A DNA stretch of 64,000 nt from Tetragonia tetragonoides. Taxonomy: Eukaryota; Streptophyta; Magnoliopsida; Caryophyllales; Aizoaceae. The notes beneath the pieces are model-generated. The model was given only the letters and a program-made list of their open reading frames with translations, did not search any database and was not told the DNA's origin. How positions within the stretch are numbered: position 1 is the first letter of the stretch; each line of letters starts with the position of its first letter. The position numbers and the translations under genes were made by a program. Shown piece after piece: positions 1 through 11,045 of the stretch. The stretch covers positions 2,894,001 through 2,958,000 of the forward strand of contig CM076150.1 in assembly GCA_038025085.1 (NCBI GenBank), in the 5' to 3' direction.

Positions 1-380
1 GCCTATGTGAAGCTGGGAGACTTGGACAGGCAGTGAGTTTCTTTTCCTCTCTGCAGAGTAAGGGGCCACCACCAGATGAGTATACGTACAATATACTGAT
101 TAAAGGACTTTGTAAAGAAGGTAAATTGGATGATGCAAATGAACTATTAAAGAGAATGGAGGAAAATGGATGTCCTCCGGATGCGTGCACCTACAACACA
201 ATTATTAAGGGATTTCTTCATGGTTTTGATGTCCGAAACGCTTTGGAGCTTCTCCAAATTATGACAGCCAAAAAGTTTGCAGCTGATGCAAACACTGCTG
301 CTCTATTTGTTGGGTTGCTCTCTAATCCTAACATAAGCAATGAAGACAAAGCACTGCTTCAAAATTATTTCAAGATTTGA
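1..380 (+). CDS. C-terminal end of an RFL-type PPR protein (cut by the window edge)
   Basis: The reading frame is open from base 3 to the TGA at 378-380 and continues off the left edge, so only about 125 C-terminal residues are visible. It holds the last two or so 35-residue pentatricopeptide repeats, with motifs such as YNILIKGLCKEGKLDDA and TYNTIIKGF, followed by a short non-PPR tail ending in FKI. It is strongly similar to the end of the gene at 5162-7099 and is therefore a tandem paralogue. P-class PPR proteins bind organellar RNA; members of this Rf-like group usually act in mitochondria. The full length, targeting signal and integrity of this copy cannot be judged. Confidence 0.9.
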   Translation, partial: LCEAGRLGQAVSFFSSLQSKGPPPDEYTYNILIKGLCKEGKLDDANELLKRMEENGCPPDACTYNTIIKGFLHGFDVRNALELLQIMTAKKFAADANTAALFVGLLSNPNISNEDKALLQNYFKI

Positions 381-1590
381 GTATGTAAGTTTGTGGTGTG
401 TTATTATACTATTTTGTATTAACTGTTTTGACAATCTGCTGTACGCTTTATGGTTCTAGCAAGTTCTCTTTTCAAATAAGCTATATTCTGTAACATGGCT
501 GTCATACCTTCAGTAACTTGTATCTTCTGGTGCTAATTAGTTGAGGCAGATATTTGGAGCATGTCTTGTCTTTCAGAACCTTCAGCTGTATGTTAACTAC
601 TTTATTCAATTAGATCAATCAAGTAATATCGAAGATGATTCTTATGATTTTGACCATTTGTTTCTGCAATTTCGACTACTTGTAATTCGTAAGATTCTGA
701 TGTATGTTCCATGATTAGTTTCAAAATGTGGCTCAATATTTGGGGAAAAGTGACCAGAACTTTGAGAATACATACTCAATTTTCAGTTAAGACTATTATC
801 TTGCTTTCACTCTGAGCATGATCTTTCAATTCATGTACATGTAAACCATGCGTCGGAACTCATTCTCCTAAAAGTCTTACTATCCTCTATTTAAGAGAAA
901 CTACACTTTGCAGGAAAAGCATTTGCACATCATCTTCCAATGCTTGACTCTGTACAACTGCTGTATGTGTGAATCGGTTATCAAAAACGTACTACAGCTG
1001 TTTTGATTGAGGTTGGATGGAATAAGCAGTCTGTAAGAACGAATTAGTTCTCAAAACCCTATTTGACATAGTTTGTGATATATGCTGACCAGCAGTACTT
1101 GGCCATCCCCTTGACATTTTCAATGATTGTAAATTGTATAATGAAAATACTGAGCACCATGACACCAGCCTCAACAGAAAATTTAACTGGTATGCTGAAC
1201 AAATTTGACAGACCCAAGTTACGGTTGGAGATCTGCTAGGCATAATTAAGCTGTGGTTTAAATGCAAGACACTTTTTTTTTCTGTATCTTTTTTGAAATT
1301 TCATGAATGTAAAAGCTTTTAGTTGAATAGAGTAGTAGTGGCTAAGGGTTTTTCGCATCAAAATAAATAAATAAATAAATAAAATAAAATAAAATAAAAT
1401 AAATGGCAGCTCGTGGTGTCAAAGTATGAGGTGGATTTGATTCCAAGCTTTGAGCCTTCGCACTTGCGTTTACTGGTGCGTGACAAGATTCTTCGCTCTG
1501 CTTATTGGAAGGTTGTAAATGAATTGACAGAAGTAGTTTGATGATTTTAAATGGCTTTGTATGACGTACTCCAATATCAACTAGCTAACT
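381..1590. repeat. 3' flank of the first PPR copy, duplicated downstream of the second
   Basis: No gene is visible. The first approximately 900 bases align in patches with 7100-9060, for example the stretches after each PPR stop and the 'tttcagaaccttc' segments. The duplication therefore included 3' flanking DNA as well as the coding region. An AAAT/AAAAT microsatellite lies at about 1362-1403. Confidence 0.7.
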
Positions 1591-1735
1591 GGGGGTGAAA
1601 CTTATTCGGATTAAATACAAAATTCAATCCAATTCAAATAAGGCGATTCGGATTGGACCTTTTCAGATTTTGTATTGAATTCAGACTCGAAAATAATAAA
1701 ATTTGGATTTTCGAATTGAATTCGGACTTACATGG
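1591..1735 (+). repeat. Truncated MITE of the 'ggattggattcgga' family
   Basis: It starts with GGGGGTGAAACTTATTCGG and runs for about 145 bases in close parallel to the left end of the element at 11790-12549, with the same CAATCCAATTC and TTCGGATTGG motifs. It then stops matching; no right terminus is present. It is a one-ended fragment of a non-autonomous DNA transposon. Confidence 0.6.
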
Positions 1736-3227
1736 TACGAAGTCGGTACACACGCTAGCGACTTTATCTGATTCGTGCTACCTAGGTTTTAAGTCTTACG
1801 AGATCTAAACAGATGACACAACACTTACGAGATCTAAGCAGATGAGATATTGCAACAGATGACAAATACATAAAGAAGTAACTATCAAACCCAATCTGAT
1901 AAATTCAAGATAGTAAAGATAGTAATACTTTTCTGTAACATCATTTAAAACAGATCATAATTAGGATAATCAATTGCAATTGCAAACCAAGACAACCATA
2001 ATATTGTGAAAGTGAATACTTGGCAACAACACAACTTTCACAACAAATTATTTGCAGAAACAGTATTAATTAGGGATACAATACGCTTAAGTTTTTGATC
2101 CTGAAACATGCATAATAATAAAAAATCTAATTCTAGTGTTCGAAGCTTTGTATGATATTGATCATGGGGAGACCCATATTTATAGACACTAATAACTTGC
2201 TCTCTAGAGTACTTTCTTCCCGCACAAGCTAACTCTCACATTGCTTCCCTCTTATTTACATTTAATCTCCTTTGAGCATTGAGTATTTGGTCATCTCTCA
2301 ATTAACCCAGACAACTTTTTTAAAAATTCAAAAGATAGTAATAAAACAAAAAAGTTACCCAAGGTAAAAGAAGGAAGTAATAACTAATAAGTGAACAAAA
2401 AGGGAACAAAATCATAAATAAATAAATTAAAAAAAAAAAGGAAAGACAAATTTTGTGATAGGAATTATTTACGTAACATATTTATAGTCTATATAAGGCA
2501 AGCTGCATTCTTTTGGTAATAGGAGTATGTGATTATCGGCCTAAAAATTTGGTAGGCTTCTTAGCCTTTTTTTTTCCTTTTTTTTTTTGTCTTCCTTTTA
2601 AGCCTCTTATTTTTTTCTTTTTGTGTGAGATATGCTTTTCACTTTTTTTTATGTGAGATATACTTTAAATTTGTAATGATTTGGTGATATAGTTTGAAAC
2701 TTTGAATGCACTATTTTGTTATGAGTCCCACATTGAAATAAAGAAAAGAGAGAGTGACCAATGAATATACATAAAAAGTCTATTGTTTATCGATGAAGCA
2801 AGTGGCTACTTTATTGGCCCTTTGGCTAAGATCAAGAAACTTTGACCCTAAAACGTCTATTGTTTTAGAAGGTTCACTTTAGATAGCTTGCTAGGATGGC
2901 TCTTAAGTATTAAGCATAATATTAAACTCAACAAAAAAATAATTAAAAGCAAGCCACATAAGCCAGAAATATGTTTTAGAATATTGAATGAAAAAAAAAA
3001 AAAAAAGTGGAGAATGTGATATATGTCTCTCCTCATGTTCACATTTCACCTTTTATTAAGGGTGGTGGTAAACGCAGCCACTAAATTACTAAATGTCACC
3101 AATTTTTACTCTAAATTTTCCTAAACAACCCTAACATATATTATGAGAGGTAGAGAGACCTTTTTTCTTCCTTCTTCGCCACTTCTCTAATTAAAACCTC
3201 TCAATAGACTCAAAAATTAAATACAAT
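1736..3227. other. Intergenic, no gene recognised
   Basis: AT-rich sequence with several A or T runs (about 2429, 2569-2590 and 2990-3006). The open frames are short and low-complexity. I see no domain, RNA gene or bounded repeat. Confidence 0.5.
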
Positions 3228-3355
3228 TTAATGATGGATGCTAGTTACAACATCTTTAGCGATATGATGGATGATAGTGACAATATTTTGGCGATGAATT
3301 TGAGGTATTATAGCCTCATTCGTGGTGTTGTTTAGTAACTGTTGTAAAAAAAAAA

Positions 3356-3625
3356 TCGCCGATTGAAGGAGTTTCATGAGACTCTCATGAAATTCATCAG
3401 TGAGCTTCATGAGACGCTCATAAAGTTCATTAGTGAGTTTCATAAAAGTCTCACAAAGCTACTGTCTTAAATAAATAAAAAAAATCGTAAGTTGCCGAAT
3501 TTTTTTTGCAAATTGAAGGACCTTCATGAGACTCTCATGAAGTTCATCAGTGAGCTTCATGAGACGCTCATGAAATTCATTGGTGAGCTTGATAAGAGTC
3601 TCACGAAGCTATTTCAGAAACTTTA
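3356..3625. repeat. 33-bp minisatellite in two blocks, built on a near-palindrome
   Basis: Two blocks (about 3363-3470 and 3515-3620) each carry about three tandem copies of a 33-bp unit centred on TTCATGAGACTCTCATGAA, which is a palindrome except at the centre. The period is a multiple of three and the unit is nearly self-complementary, so both strands stay open. They read as similar 11-residue repeats (for example SELHETLMKFI forward). No start context, promoter or homologue supports a gene. Confidence 0.7.
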
Positions 3626-4063
3626 TTCACAGATCAAACCGTTCACATCAACATACTTGCGAGATTCAAACTAAACAAATTGAAACAAAAATTTAAGAAC
3701 ATATGTCTACAGAGACAGATGGGCGGTGGTGACGGGTGAGAGGGGACGGTTGTGAGTTGGTGACGGTATTACGGTGGTGAGTGGATTGTGCTTTTTTTGT
3801 TTTGTTTTCATGGGTTGTTACTGGGTTAGATGAGAGAAATTAAGAGGGAGCAGGGAAAATAAAAAAGGATAAAGGATAATTGTGTCTGCAGCAGCTATTT
3901 AAAAGAGCATGACTATCTGATGTTGACCCATACATGATACACCTTTACCATCATGATTGGCTATCTCCAGCTTTGTATTGTACTCCTAGTAGTTTGGATT
4001 GTGAGCCCTTAAGAGGACCATATCTCAGCTGATTTTGGGGGGGGGGGGGGGGGGGGGGAATAT
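3626..4063. other. Intergenic with a 22-base G run
   Basis: No gene is visible. A homopolymer of 22 G residues lies at 4037-4058, directly beside the LINE relic that follows. Confidence 0.5.
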
Positions 4064-4064
4064 G

Positions 4065-4420
4065 GCCAAGAGGTGGAGTGAAGTTTCCAGTTCTAGTAGA
4101 AGACATCTCGGACAAAGCGTGTCATGACAGTGAGGTCCTTCAATATTTCAATGATTTGTTTAGTGGGTATGCGATTATGTGCAACTTTCCACAAGAGAAA
4201 CGTTGCATGTGGAGGGCTTGAAGTGTGCCAGAGGTTGCGCCATAAGGAATTGGGAATAGGTTGGTGGGTGAAGTACTGAAGTGTTGGAGATGATATGCAC
4301 GCAGATTTTACGGTGCATTGTCCAGTAGAGGTATACGACCAGGAGAGTTCGTCCGGTGCTTCCGTTTGAGTGGCGAGGGATATGGAAGCAATCTGTTTAG
4401 TGACGCCACTGAAGGCCTTG
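4065..4420 (-). pseudogene. LINE reverse-transcriptase relic, zinc-binding (zf-RVT) region
   Basis: The minus strand from about 4420 down to 4065 translates to a segment typical of the C-terminal zf-RVT region of plant L1-type LINE polymerases. It begins with a W-S-Y-T-x-T-G-x-x-x-V-K-S-A motif and continues to P-H-A-T-F-L-L-W-K-V-A-H-N-R-I-P-T. The frame then meets a stop. There is no intact reverse transcriptase upstream, so this is a short decayed fragment, now next to a G run and a SINE. Confidence 0.65.
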
Positions 4421-4657
4421 TTGTAAGAGCTTGGTGCAATTTACGCCTTTAAATGAAACACAGCTCATTGACAAGCAAAAAAAATGAAACATAGCTCCTA
4501 TCCTTCCCTTTGTTGCGATCCCCTTAATTTTGTTTTCCTCAAAATACAAAAGCCCTTTATGATTGAAAGAACACTCTTGAATCTTGATGTTGCAGATTGC
4601 ACTCCTCAAAATACTTGAAGCCCCTAAGATTAGAAATCATCCAGTGCGAAATGTGTT

Positions 4658-4948
4658 TTTTTTGCTACGCGAAAAGAGGGTGTAACTGTGCAAGTGAATG
4701 GCGACTGAGGCACCCCTACTATATCATGTTCGGACTCTCGTGTTCAATATAGCGAACATATCAGACTAGCTGAACAAACAGCGCAAACACTGGCCCCGTC
4801 AACGTAGCACCAACAAAGGGCTAGTATAGTTCCTAGAAGACTGCAGGCACAACGCATGGGGGGAATGAGGATTCGAACCCATGACCTTGCCTTACCAAAC
4901 CAATTGGGAGTAAGCTTGGAACCACTAGACCACCACCCTTGTTGGTCG
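4658..4948 (-). mobile_element. tRNA-derived SINE with 14-bp target-site duplication
   Basis: Read on the minus strand, the element begins with a tRNA-like head. It has an A-box-like TGGTCTAGTGGTTCC (complement of about 4918-4932) and a B-box-like GGGTTCGAATCC (complement of about 4869-4880). It ends in a short poly(A), seen as T residues at 4658-4663. A perfect direct repeat GTGCGAAATGTGTT flanks it at 4644-4657 and 4949-4962, the mark of LINE-assisted retroposition. The same family occurs as a nested pair at 54.9-55.4 kb. Confidence 0.88.
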
Positions 4949-5091
4949 GTGCGAAATGTGTTGAAGATTAGCTAAGTCATGGGAAAATGATTTCAATATA
5001 TTTCCTGCCAAAAAAAAAGAAAAAGAAAAAAGAAAGAACATCATGTATTCATGTAATTGTACTCTATTAATTAAAAGTACTAGTTTTCCAG

Positions 5092-5129
5092 TGAGAGAGA
5101 GAGAAAGAGAGAGAGAGAGAAAGAGAGAG
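5092..5129 (+). repeat. GA microsatellite in the PPR 5' leader
   Basis: A (GA)n/(GAAA)n tract ends about 32 bases before the PPR start codon. GA/CT tracts are common in plant 5' UTRs and core promoters, so it may lie within the leader. No TATA box is obvious at a fitting distance. Confidence 0.6.
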
Positions 5130-5161
5130 TGTTGCAGAACAGAAAAGGAAAGAGAAAGAAG

Positions 5162-7099
5162 ATGAAGTTGAGTTGTATGAGGAGTATGAGGTCTAAAGGT
5201 GGTGCCTTTTTAGTTGGATATTCATATGGAACTCCTTTCTTCACCTCTGGTAATCATCTTTGTCTCCCATTTTCTCCCATCTTTCAATTTCTACTTCAAT
5301 TTCAATTTCAGTTTCAATTTCAATTTCAGTCTCCATTTTGTTGTCGAAATTACTCTAACAAACCACGTTTGAGATATTGTAATTATAAAAATGTGGATGA
5401 TGATGATGGCCCTTGTGAATTATTGTTCCTGAATTCTATGAGGGAAGAATGTAAGTTAGGGTTTACCAATATTGATCGCCCACTCTCTCTCTTCCGTCAA
5501 ATGTCCTCTTTCCATCCTCTCCCTTCTGCTATTGATTTCAATCAACTCTTTACTGCTATGCTCAAAATCAAACCCCACCCACCTTTCTCCACTGTCATCT
5601 CTCTTTCCAATCACCTTGAGTTGTCTGGTGTTCGACCCGATAAGCATTCCATCGGCATTCTTGTTAATTGTTATTCTCGATTAGGTCGTGTCGATTTCGG
5701 GTTCTCCCTCCTTGCTAAAAGACTTAAGCTCGGATATCCTCTCAACATTGTCATCTTCACCACCTTACTTAATGGCCTTGTTCATAATCATCAGCTCCCT
5801 CAAGCTGTTCAATTAATGGATCAAATTGTCAACCTAGGCTTACAACCTGACATAGTTACCTTTGGTGCTATGGTCAAAGGTCTTTGTAGCACTGGCAACA
5901 ATGCTGGTGCTCTCCACTTGCTCAACAAGATGGAATCTGGTCAATGTCAGCCTGATGTTGTCATTTATAACACCATTATCGACAGCCTGTGTAAACACAA
6001 CTTCTTGCCTCAAGCTCTCGACTTGTTCTCCCATATGAAAAACGAGGGCATTTCACCGGATGTCATTACTTATAACACCTTACTTCGAGGGCTTTGCAAT
6101 CTCGGTCGTTGGGAAGATGCCAAGGCAATGTTGGCTGAGATGTTGGAAAACAATGTAGCACCTGGCATTGACACCTATAACACCATGGTTGACATGCACT
6201 GTAAAGAGGGGAAGGTGGATGAAGCACGAGCCATACTCGAGTTCATGATTAACAGGGGTGACACTCCTAATATCATTACTTACAATGCCTTGTTGGATGG
6301 ATATTGTTTATCTGGCAGAGTGGTTGCGGCTTCAAAGCTGATGGATTTGATGGTGGAAAAGGGTTGCAATCCTGATGTTGTCACTTTCAACACCTTGGTC
6401 AATGGATACTGCAAGGCTAAAAACATTCATACAGCCGTCAACTTGCTTGAACAAATGAATGTTGAAGGACTAACCCCTGATGTTATTACATACAACACTC
6501 TAATTGATGGCTTGTGCAAGAACAATATGCTTGAATCTGCACGCCAACTTTTCAAGGAAATGGAAGCTCATGGACTCCATCCAGATGTTGTCACATATGC
6601 TTCATTGCTTGGTGGTCTTTGTAAAAGTGCACAAGTTGATGAGGCTGTATCAATGCTAAAGCAAATGGAGAATAGTGGAGTAGTCCCCAATATTATTATC
6701 TTCACTATCCTAATCGACGGCCTATGTGAAGCTGGGAGACTTGGTGAAGCAGCGGATTTCTTCTCCTCTCTCCATGCTAAGGGGTTACAACCAAATGTGC
6801 ATATGTACTCTGCAATTATTAAGGGACTTTGTAAAGAAGGGAAATTGGATGATGCCGGTGAACTTTTAAAGAGAATGGAGGAAAATGGTTGTCCTCCGAA
6901 TGCGTGCACCTACAACACTATTATTAGAGGATTTCTTCATCATTGTGATGTCCAGAAGGCTTTGGGACTTCTCCAAATTATGACTGCTAAAAATTTGGTA
7001 GCTGATGCTAGCACTCGTACTCTCTTTCTTGGGTTGCTCACTGCTCATAACATAAGTAATGTAGACAAAGCATTGCTTCACAATTGTTTCAAGATTTGA
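5162..7099 (+). CDS. RFL-type P-class pentatricopeptide repeat protein, probably organellar
   Basis: An intronless 645-residue protein. I chose the ATG at 5162 because the frame upstream of it has only a GTG and GA-repeat sequence. The N-terminus is basic and hydrophobic and carries a QF repeat (about residues 44-54), consistent with an organelle transit peptide. From about residue 125 there are roughly 13-14 tandem 35-residue PPR motifs (recurring PDVVTYNTLIDGLCK-like cores), then a short tail. The sequence around LGRVDFGFSLLAKRLKLGY is typical of the Rf-like (RFL) clade, whose members bind and process mitochondrial transcripts and include cytoplasmic-male-sterility restorers. Length, intron-free structure and the tandem paralogue at 1-380 fit that clade. 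The RNA target cannot be read from the sequence. I see no frameshift or stop. Confidence 0.92.
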   Translation: MKLSCMRSMRSKGGAFLVGYSYGTPFFTSGNHLCLPFSPIFQFLLQFQFQFQFQFQSPFCCRNYSNKPRLRYCNYKNVDDDDGPCELLFLNSMREECKLGFTNIDRPLSLFRQMSSFHPLPSAIDFNQLFTAMLKIKPHPPFSTVISLSNHLELSGVRPDKHSIGILVNCYSRLGRVDFGFSLLAKRLKLGYPLNIVIFTTLLNGLVHNHQLPQAVQLMDQIVNLGLQPDIVTFGAMVKGLCSTGNNAGALHLLNKMESGQCQPDVVIYNTIIDSLCKHNFLPQALDLFSHMKNEGISPDVITYNTLLRGLCNLGRWEDAKAMLAEMLENNVAPGIDTYNTMVDMHCKEGKVDEARAILEFMINRGDTPNIITYNALLDGYCLSGRVVAASKLMDLMVEKGCNPDVVTFNTLVNGYCKAKNIHTAVNLLEQMNVEGLTPDVITYNTLIDGLCKNNMLESARQLFKEMEAHGLHPDVVTYASLLGGLCKSAQVDEAVSMLKQMENSGVVPNIIIFTILIDGLCEAGRLGEAADFFSSLHAKGLQPNVHMYSAIIKGLCKEGKLDDAGELLKRMEENGCPPNACTYNTIIRGFLHHCDVQKALGLLQIMTAKNLVADASTRTLFLGLLTAHNISNVDKALLHNCFKI

Positions 7100-9060
7100 G
7101 TTTGTAGGTTTGTGGTGTTACCAAGCTGAGTATTTTGTACTAGCTTTTTTAACAAAATGATGTACGCTTTGTTGTGTCCAACTTGTTTGTTTGATTATGT
7201 AACGTGGTCATGATACCTTCATTGCTTGCATCATCTATGGTGCTTTGTTGAGGCAGAAAGATCCATGTTACAGCAAATATTTATTAAGAGCAGGTACCCT
7301 GTCTTTCAGAACCTTCTGCTTCTTTCAGTAATCAACAAAACTGCTTCTTTCAGTTGATGAGCAAAAGAAAAGGAAATTGGAAACTGCGTAGACCAACAAG
7401 TGGATATCAGTGATGATTCCTAAGTTATAGTTGGGAAACCTTGAATTGGAAGTGGGACTGCAGTACTGTGCGATTATAACAGGAACTGTAAACCCTTCAG
7501 TAATGGGCAAAACCCCCAAAAGGGTCTAGGCTAGGGGGTGCAAACGAGCCGATGCACTCGCGAGCAGCTCGTGAACATACTCGGTCAAAGCTCGTTCAAT
7601 AACAAACGAGCCGAGCACGAGCACCAATTCAATGCTCGTTTATTAAACGAGCCGAGCACGAGCACCCCTCAACTCGACTCGTTTAGTATTTTCAAGGGTG
7701 ATATTGCCTTTAAAATTAGTGTGCTCGCGAACAGCTCGTGAACGGCTCGGTCAAAGCTCGTTTAAAACTCGCTCGATAAGAAACGAGCCGAGCACAAGCA
7801 CCAATTTGATGCTCGTTTAATAAACAAGCCGAGCACGAACACAGAAATTCTCGACTCGACTCGGCTCGTTTGCACCCCTAGTCTAGGCAGCACATAAATC
7901 AGGATCATAACATATTGCTACAGGTAACCCTGTCTTGCTCTTATATCTGGGGCAAGAAGTTATTCTTCTGAGTTGTTTAGACTTTGGAGAGAGGATATGA
8001 GTAGCATTAAATCAGATAATAGGTTTCTGCCATGTCTTACCCTTTTCCAATTTGAAATTTTGGTCGTGTGCAAAAAAGTTCTGTGAGATACTAGACCTAA
8101 GCTAACGTGATGTGCAATGCTGACGATCATTGCTAGGGTCTTCCCTTGACTGTAAAATGAATATAGTGAGCACCATGAAACAGCCTCAGAGAAATTTCAA
8201 CTGGGATGTAGTATTAATTTGACAGACTCTTATTATAATTCATGAGAGCTTTGCTGCTTAGCCTTGATAGGATTTAAGGTTTTGCACAGGCAATCCCTGA
8301 CAGGGAACTTGTCGTTGGAGTTACGCTAGAAGCTGTTCAAGTTCTCTTCAAATAATTTATAGCTTGCATCTTTTGTTGCTTAGTTGTAAGACTTGAAGTA
8401 AACAGCTTCCAGGTTTCAACTAATATTTGAGCCCGTAGTATCTTTCCAAGCCTTCAGTTGTATGGTAACTGCTTATTTCATTAGATTTAATCAAGTAGTA
8501 ATATCAGTGATGATTCCTACGTCCTATACTCCTATAGTCCTATGTAATGGCAGGCATTGGATTGGGACTGTACTCCACATCTGTACCAGTACATAAACCA
8601 GGACCAAGACATAATACTACAGAGAACCGCGTTTTGGTCATAAATCTGGGGCAAGAAGTCATTCTGAGTTGTTCTGAGAGAGTATATTAGTTGTATTAGA
8701 GATTTAGCTCAGATATAGGTATCCACCATGTGTTACCCTTTTCCAATTGAAAGTTGATGGTGTGCAAAAAAGTTCTGTGATATAGTACTACTAGACCTAG
8801 ATAAACGTCATTTTGCAATGCTGATCAGCAGTACTTGGGTCTCCCCTTCGATTTTTCCATGATTCTAAATTGTAAAATGAAAATAGTGAGCACCATGAAA
8901 CAGCCTCAAGAGAAAATTGAAAATTTGACAGACCCTTATTATTATTACTCATGAGGCCGGGCTTTGGTGCTTAGCCTTGATAGGATTAAGGTTTTGCATA
9001 GGCAATCCCTGGGCGAGAACTTACGCTTGGAGATGTGCTAGGTATAAGCTGCGGTTTAAT
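7100..9060. repeat. PPR 3' flank containing an internally repeated module
   Basis: This region resembles 381-1260 and also repeats itself. The stretch around 7900-8270 (beginning near 'ggggcaagaagttattct') recurs at about 8590-8990. Small open frames here are shadows. The hAT MITE at 7532-7880 interrupts the first copy. No gene is recognised. Confidence 0.65.
7532..7880. mobile_element. Non-autonomous hAT MITE with perfect 8-bp target duplication
   Basis: The termini are inverted: TAGGGGGTGCAAACGAGCC on the left and GGCTCGTTTGCACCCCTA on the right, differing by one G. The flanks are a perfect 8-bp duplication, GTCTAGGC, at 7524-7531 and 7881-7888, as expected for hAT insertion. The 349-bp interior is built from repeats of AACGAGCCGAGCACGAGCAC and its complement, so it can fold extensively. 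It encodes nothing. Confidence 0.93.
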
Positions 9061-9904
9061 CGCAAGACTGATATTTTTTGTTTTTGTTTTTGTTTTTGTT
9101 TTCTTGTTCTGTATGGAAATTTCTCTATGAAGGCGAAGAATGGCTGGAAGTATACTTGGTATGCTCGAACTAGGTGGACTACTATGGCAGCATTGGCTAT
9201 GTCGTCTAGGGAGCCAGTACGGGTTGTAAGAGGCTCCGCTTTGTATCCTGTAATTCTGTATTGAGTCTTGGACTCGTGGTCATTTGTGGTCGGCTTTCTT
9301 GCATTTTCAAAAAAAAAAAAAAAAAGGCTTTCTTCATTTGTTTTTGATTCTGATGGATGGGATCTCAGTCTCACTGTATCCTGCAAACAAAACAAGGATC
9401 TTTTCATGCATTTGCTTGATTCTGTAATTACATGGAAGGAATTTTTTTTTTCTTTTTAATTGGAAAGTAAGGTTTTTAATAACTTGCTTGATGGGAGAGA
9501 TATATACTTGGATTTCAATCAAGTTATTATTCCTGCAATTCCAAATGTGATCATGTACAGGATGCTTGACATGTGAAATGGGTTCTTCCAACTACTGTCA
9601 TGGTAGCAATTCATCGCTTAATCGCCCTGTTAACCAATATATCATTCATCGTTTTTGTTCTGTAATTGCCCCAAACAATGTAGAAACATTTACCTTACAT
9701 CATCATGCTGATGGATGCTGCATTTGAGTATCCTATTGCAACCCCAAAGAGGTAAACATACTGAATTAGCCCACATGTATTAAACTTAACTCCTGAACAG
9801 ACAACAAACATTTTTCACTATTATAGTTTTTTTTTTTCTTCTCACCAGAGTTGTATATATGGTTATGTTTTTATTACCCGAAAAAACACAAGCAAACATT
9901 CTAA
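9061..9904. other. Intergenic, no gene recognised
   Basis: Contains a (TTTTTG)n tract at about 9074-9102 and an A run at 9309-9326. Short open frames on both strands are low-complexity and overlap one another. Nothing supports a gene. Confidence 0.5.
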
Positions 9905-11045
9905 ACTCTAAGGCCTCGTTTACTAGGTTGCAATCAAATGCAATGTAATGCAATTATTTTATAGGGTAAATGGGAGGCGAAAAGTGAAGAAGTGGGAGGA
10001 GAGGGATAGGGAAAGTAGGGTTGATTGCATTATCCATCGTAATCACAATTGCTCAACTTTTTCCATGTAATGATGATTACTTTTGTTGGAACCCAAAATA
10101 TGGATTTTGACCGACCCTTGACCGCCACGTCATCAGAGGGGGTCCACAAGTCCAAAATGAGGTAGTTTTTTTTTAGGAATGTATATATTGCGCTTCCAGT
10201 AGTAAATAACAAAGCACCAGATGAACCCAGATATTAAATAGACAAGAGTAGCACCAATGTAGTTCCTAAGCCATGTCTGTACAAAATGAGGTAGTGGGTT
10301 CCACAGCGCCGGTGGAAGGGTCCACGACAAAACAATTCGATTATATAGCGCTAATTCTTCTTCGATTGCCTCTCTGTACATCTCTCTCTCTCTCTCAAAA
10401 CGACGACTCGATTACCTAGCTTAATAAACGACTCACAGCCGGAAAATCCCAGAAAGGCGAGATGCTAAGAGAAAGAGGAGCTACAAAAGTTTGCAACTGT
10501 ATATATATGTAGTTTTTTGTGAAGGGTATATAGTTCAAAGGAAAGAGATTAGAAATTAATATGCAGGGGAGATGGCGATCAATTTCTTACGAGGTGAAAA
10601 CAAAGTCAGTCTGGAGGCTCAAGAACTAGTTCAACAAATCAGAGAGGAGGCGTCAAGCTTCACTAGTTGTGTTATTGTTAAAGTGGCTAGGGATGTGGTC
10701 AACAGTGCAAATTTTCTAGCCCAACAGTGTTGTAAGCATCTGATGATCCCTTGTGATTTTTAGTTTGAGGAGAGAGAAAGCGGAGAAGGAGGAGAGAGAA
10801 ATCGAGGAGAGAGAATGGGGAAAAAAGGGGGGGAAATAAAAGGAAAATGATTTTGACTCAGTCAACTAACTTAAGTGAGGGGTAATATGGTATTTTACAC
10901 TTAAAGTTAACCCCGTTAGTCATTTTTCCGTCAAATGGTAGTCTTTCGCAAAAAAAAATGGAAACAAGGTAGTTTTTCACAAAATCGCGAAAGTAATGTA
11001 GTTTTTTTCAAAAGTGCTAAACCGAAGGTAGTTTTAGGCAAAAAA
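9905..11045. other. Repeat-like intergenic DNA, no gene recognised
   Basis: The left edge (GGCCTCGTTTACTAGG) resembles a MITE terminus but I could not find the partner. The right part repeats phrases such as 'ggtagttttt...caaaa' at about 10160, 10960, 10990 and 11025, as seen at ends of non-autonomous DNA elements. A 63-codon frame at 10572-10763 has a faint resemblance to the end of a LINE RNase H domain, too weak to call. Confidence 0.35.

Noticed and set aside
4869..4932. tRNA gene on the minus strand
   Set aside because: A- and B-box-like sequences are present, but the segment lies at the head of a SINE with poly(A) and target duplications and lacks a full cloverleaf.
9021..9407. 128-codon minus-strand frame
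   Set aside because: It spans a (TTTTTG)n tract and an A run, overlaps other frames, and has no recognisable domain or promoter.
10572..10763. LINE RNase H terminus
   Set aside because: Similarity is limited to a vague helical pattern; no DDN-type catalytic motif is visible.
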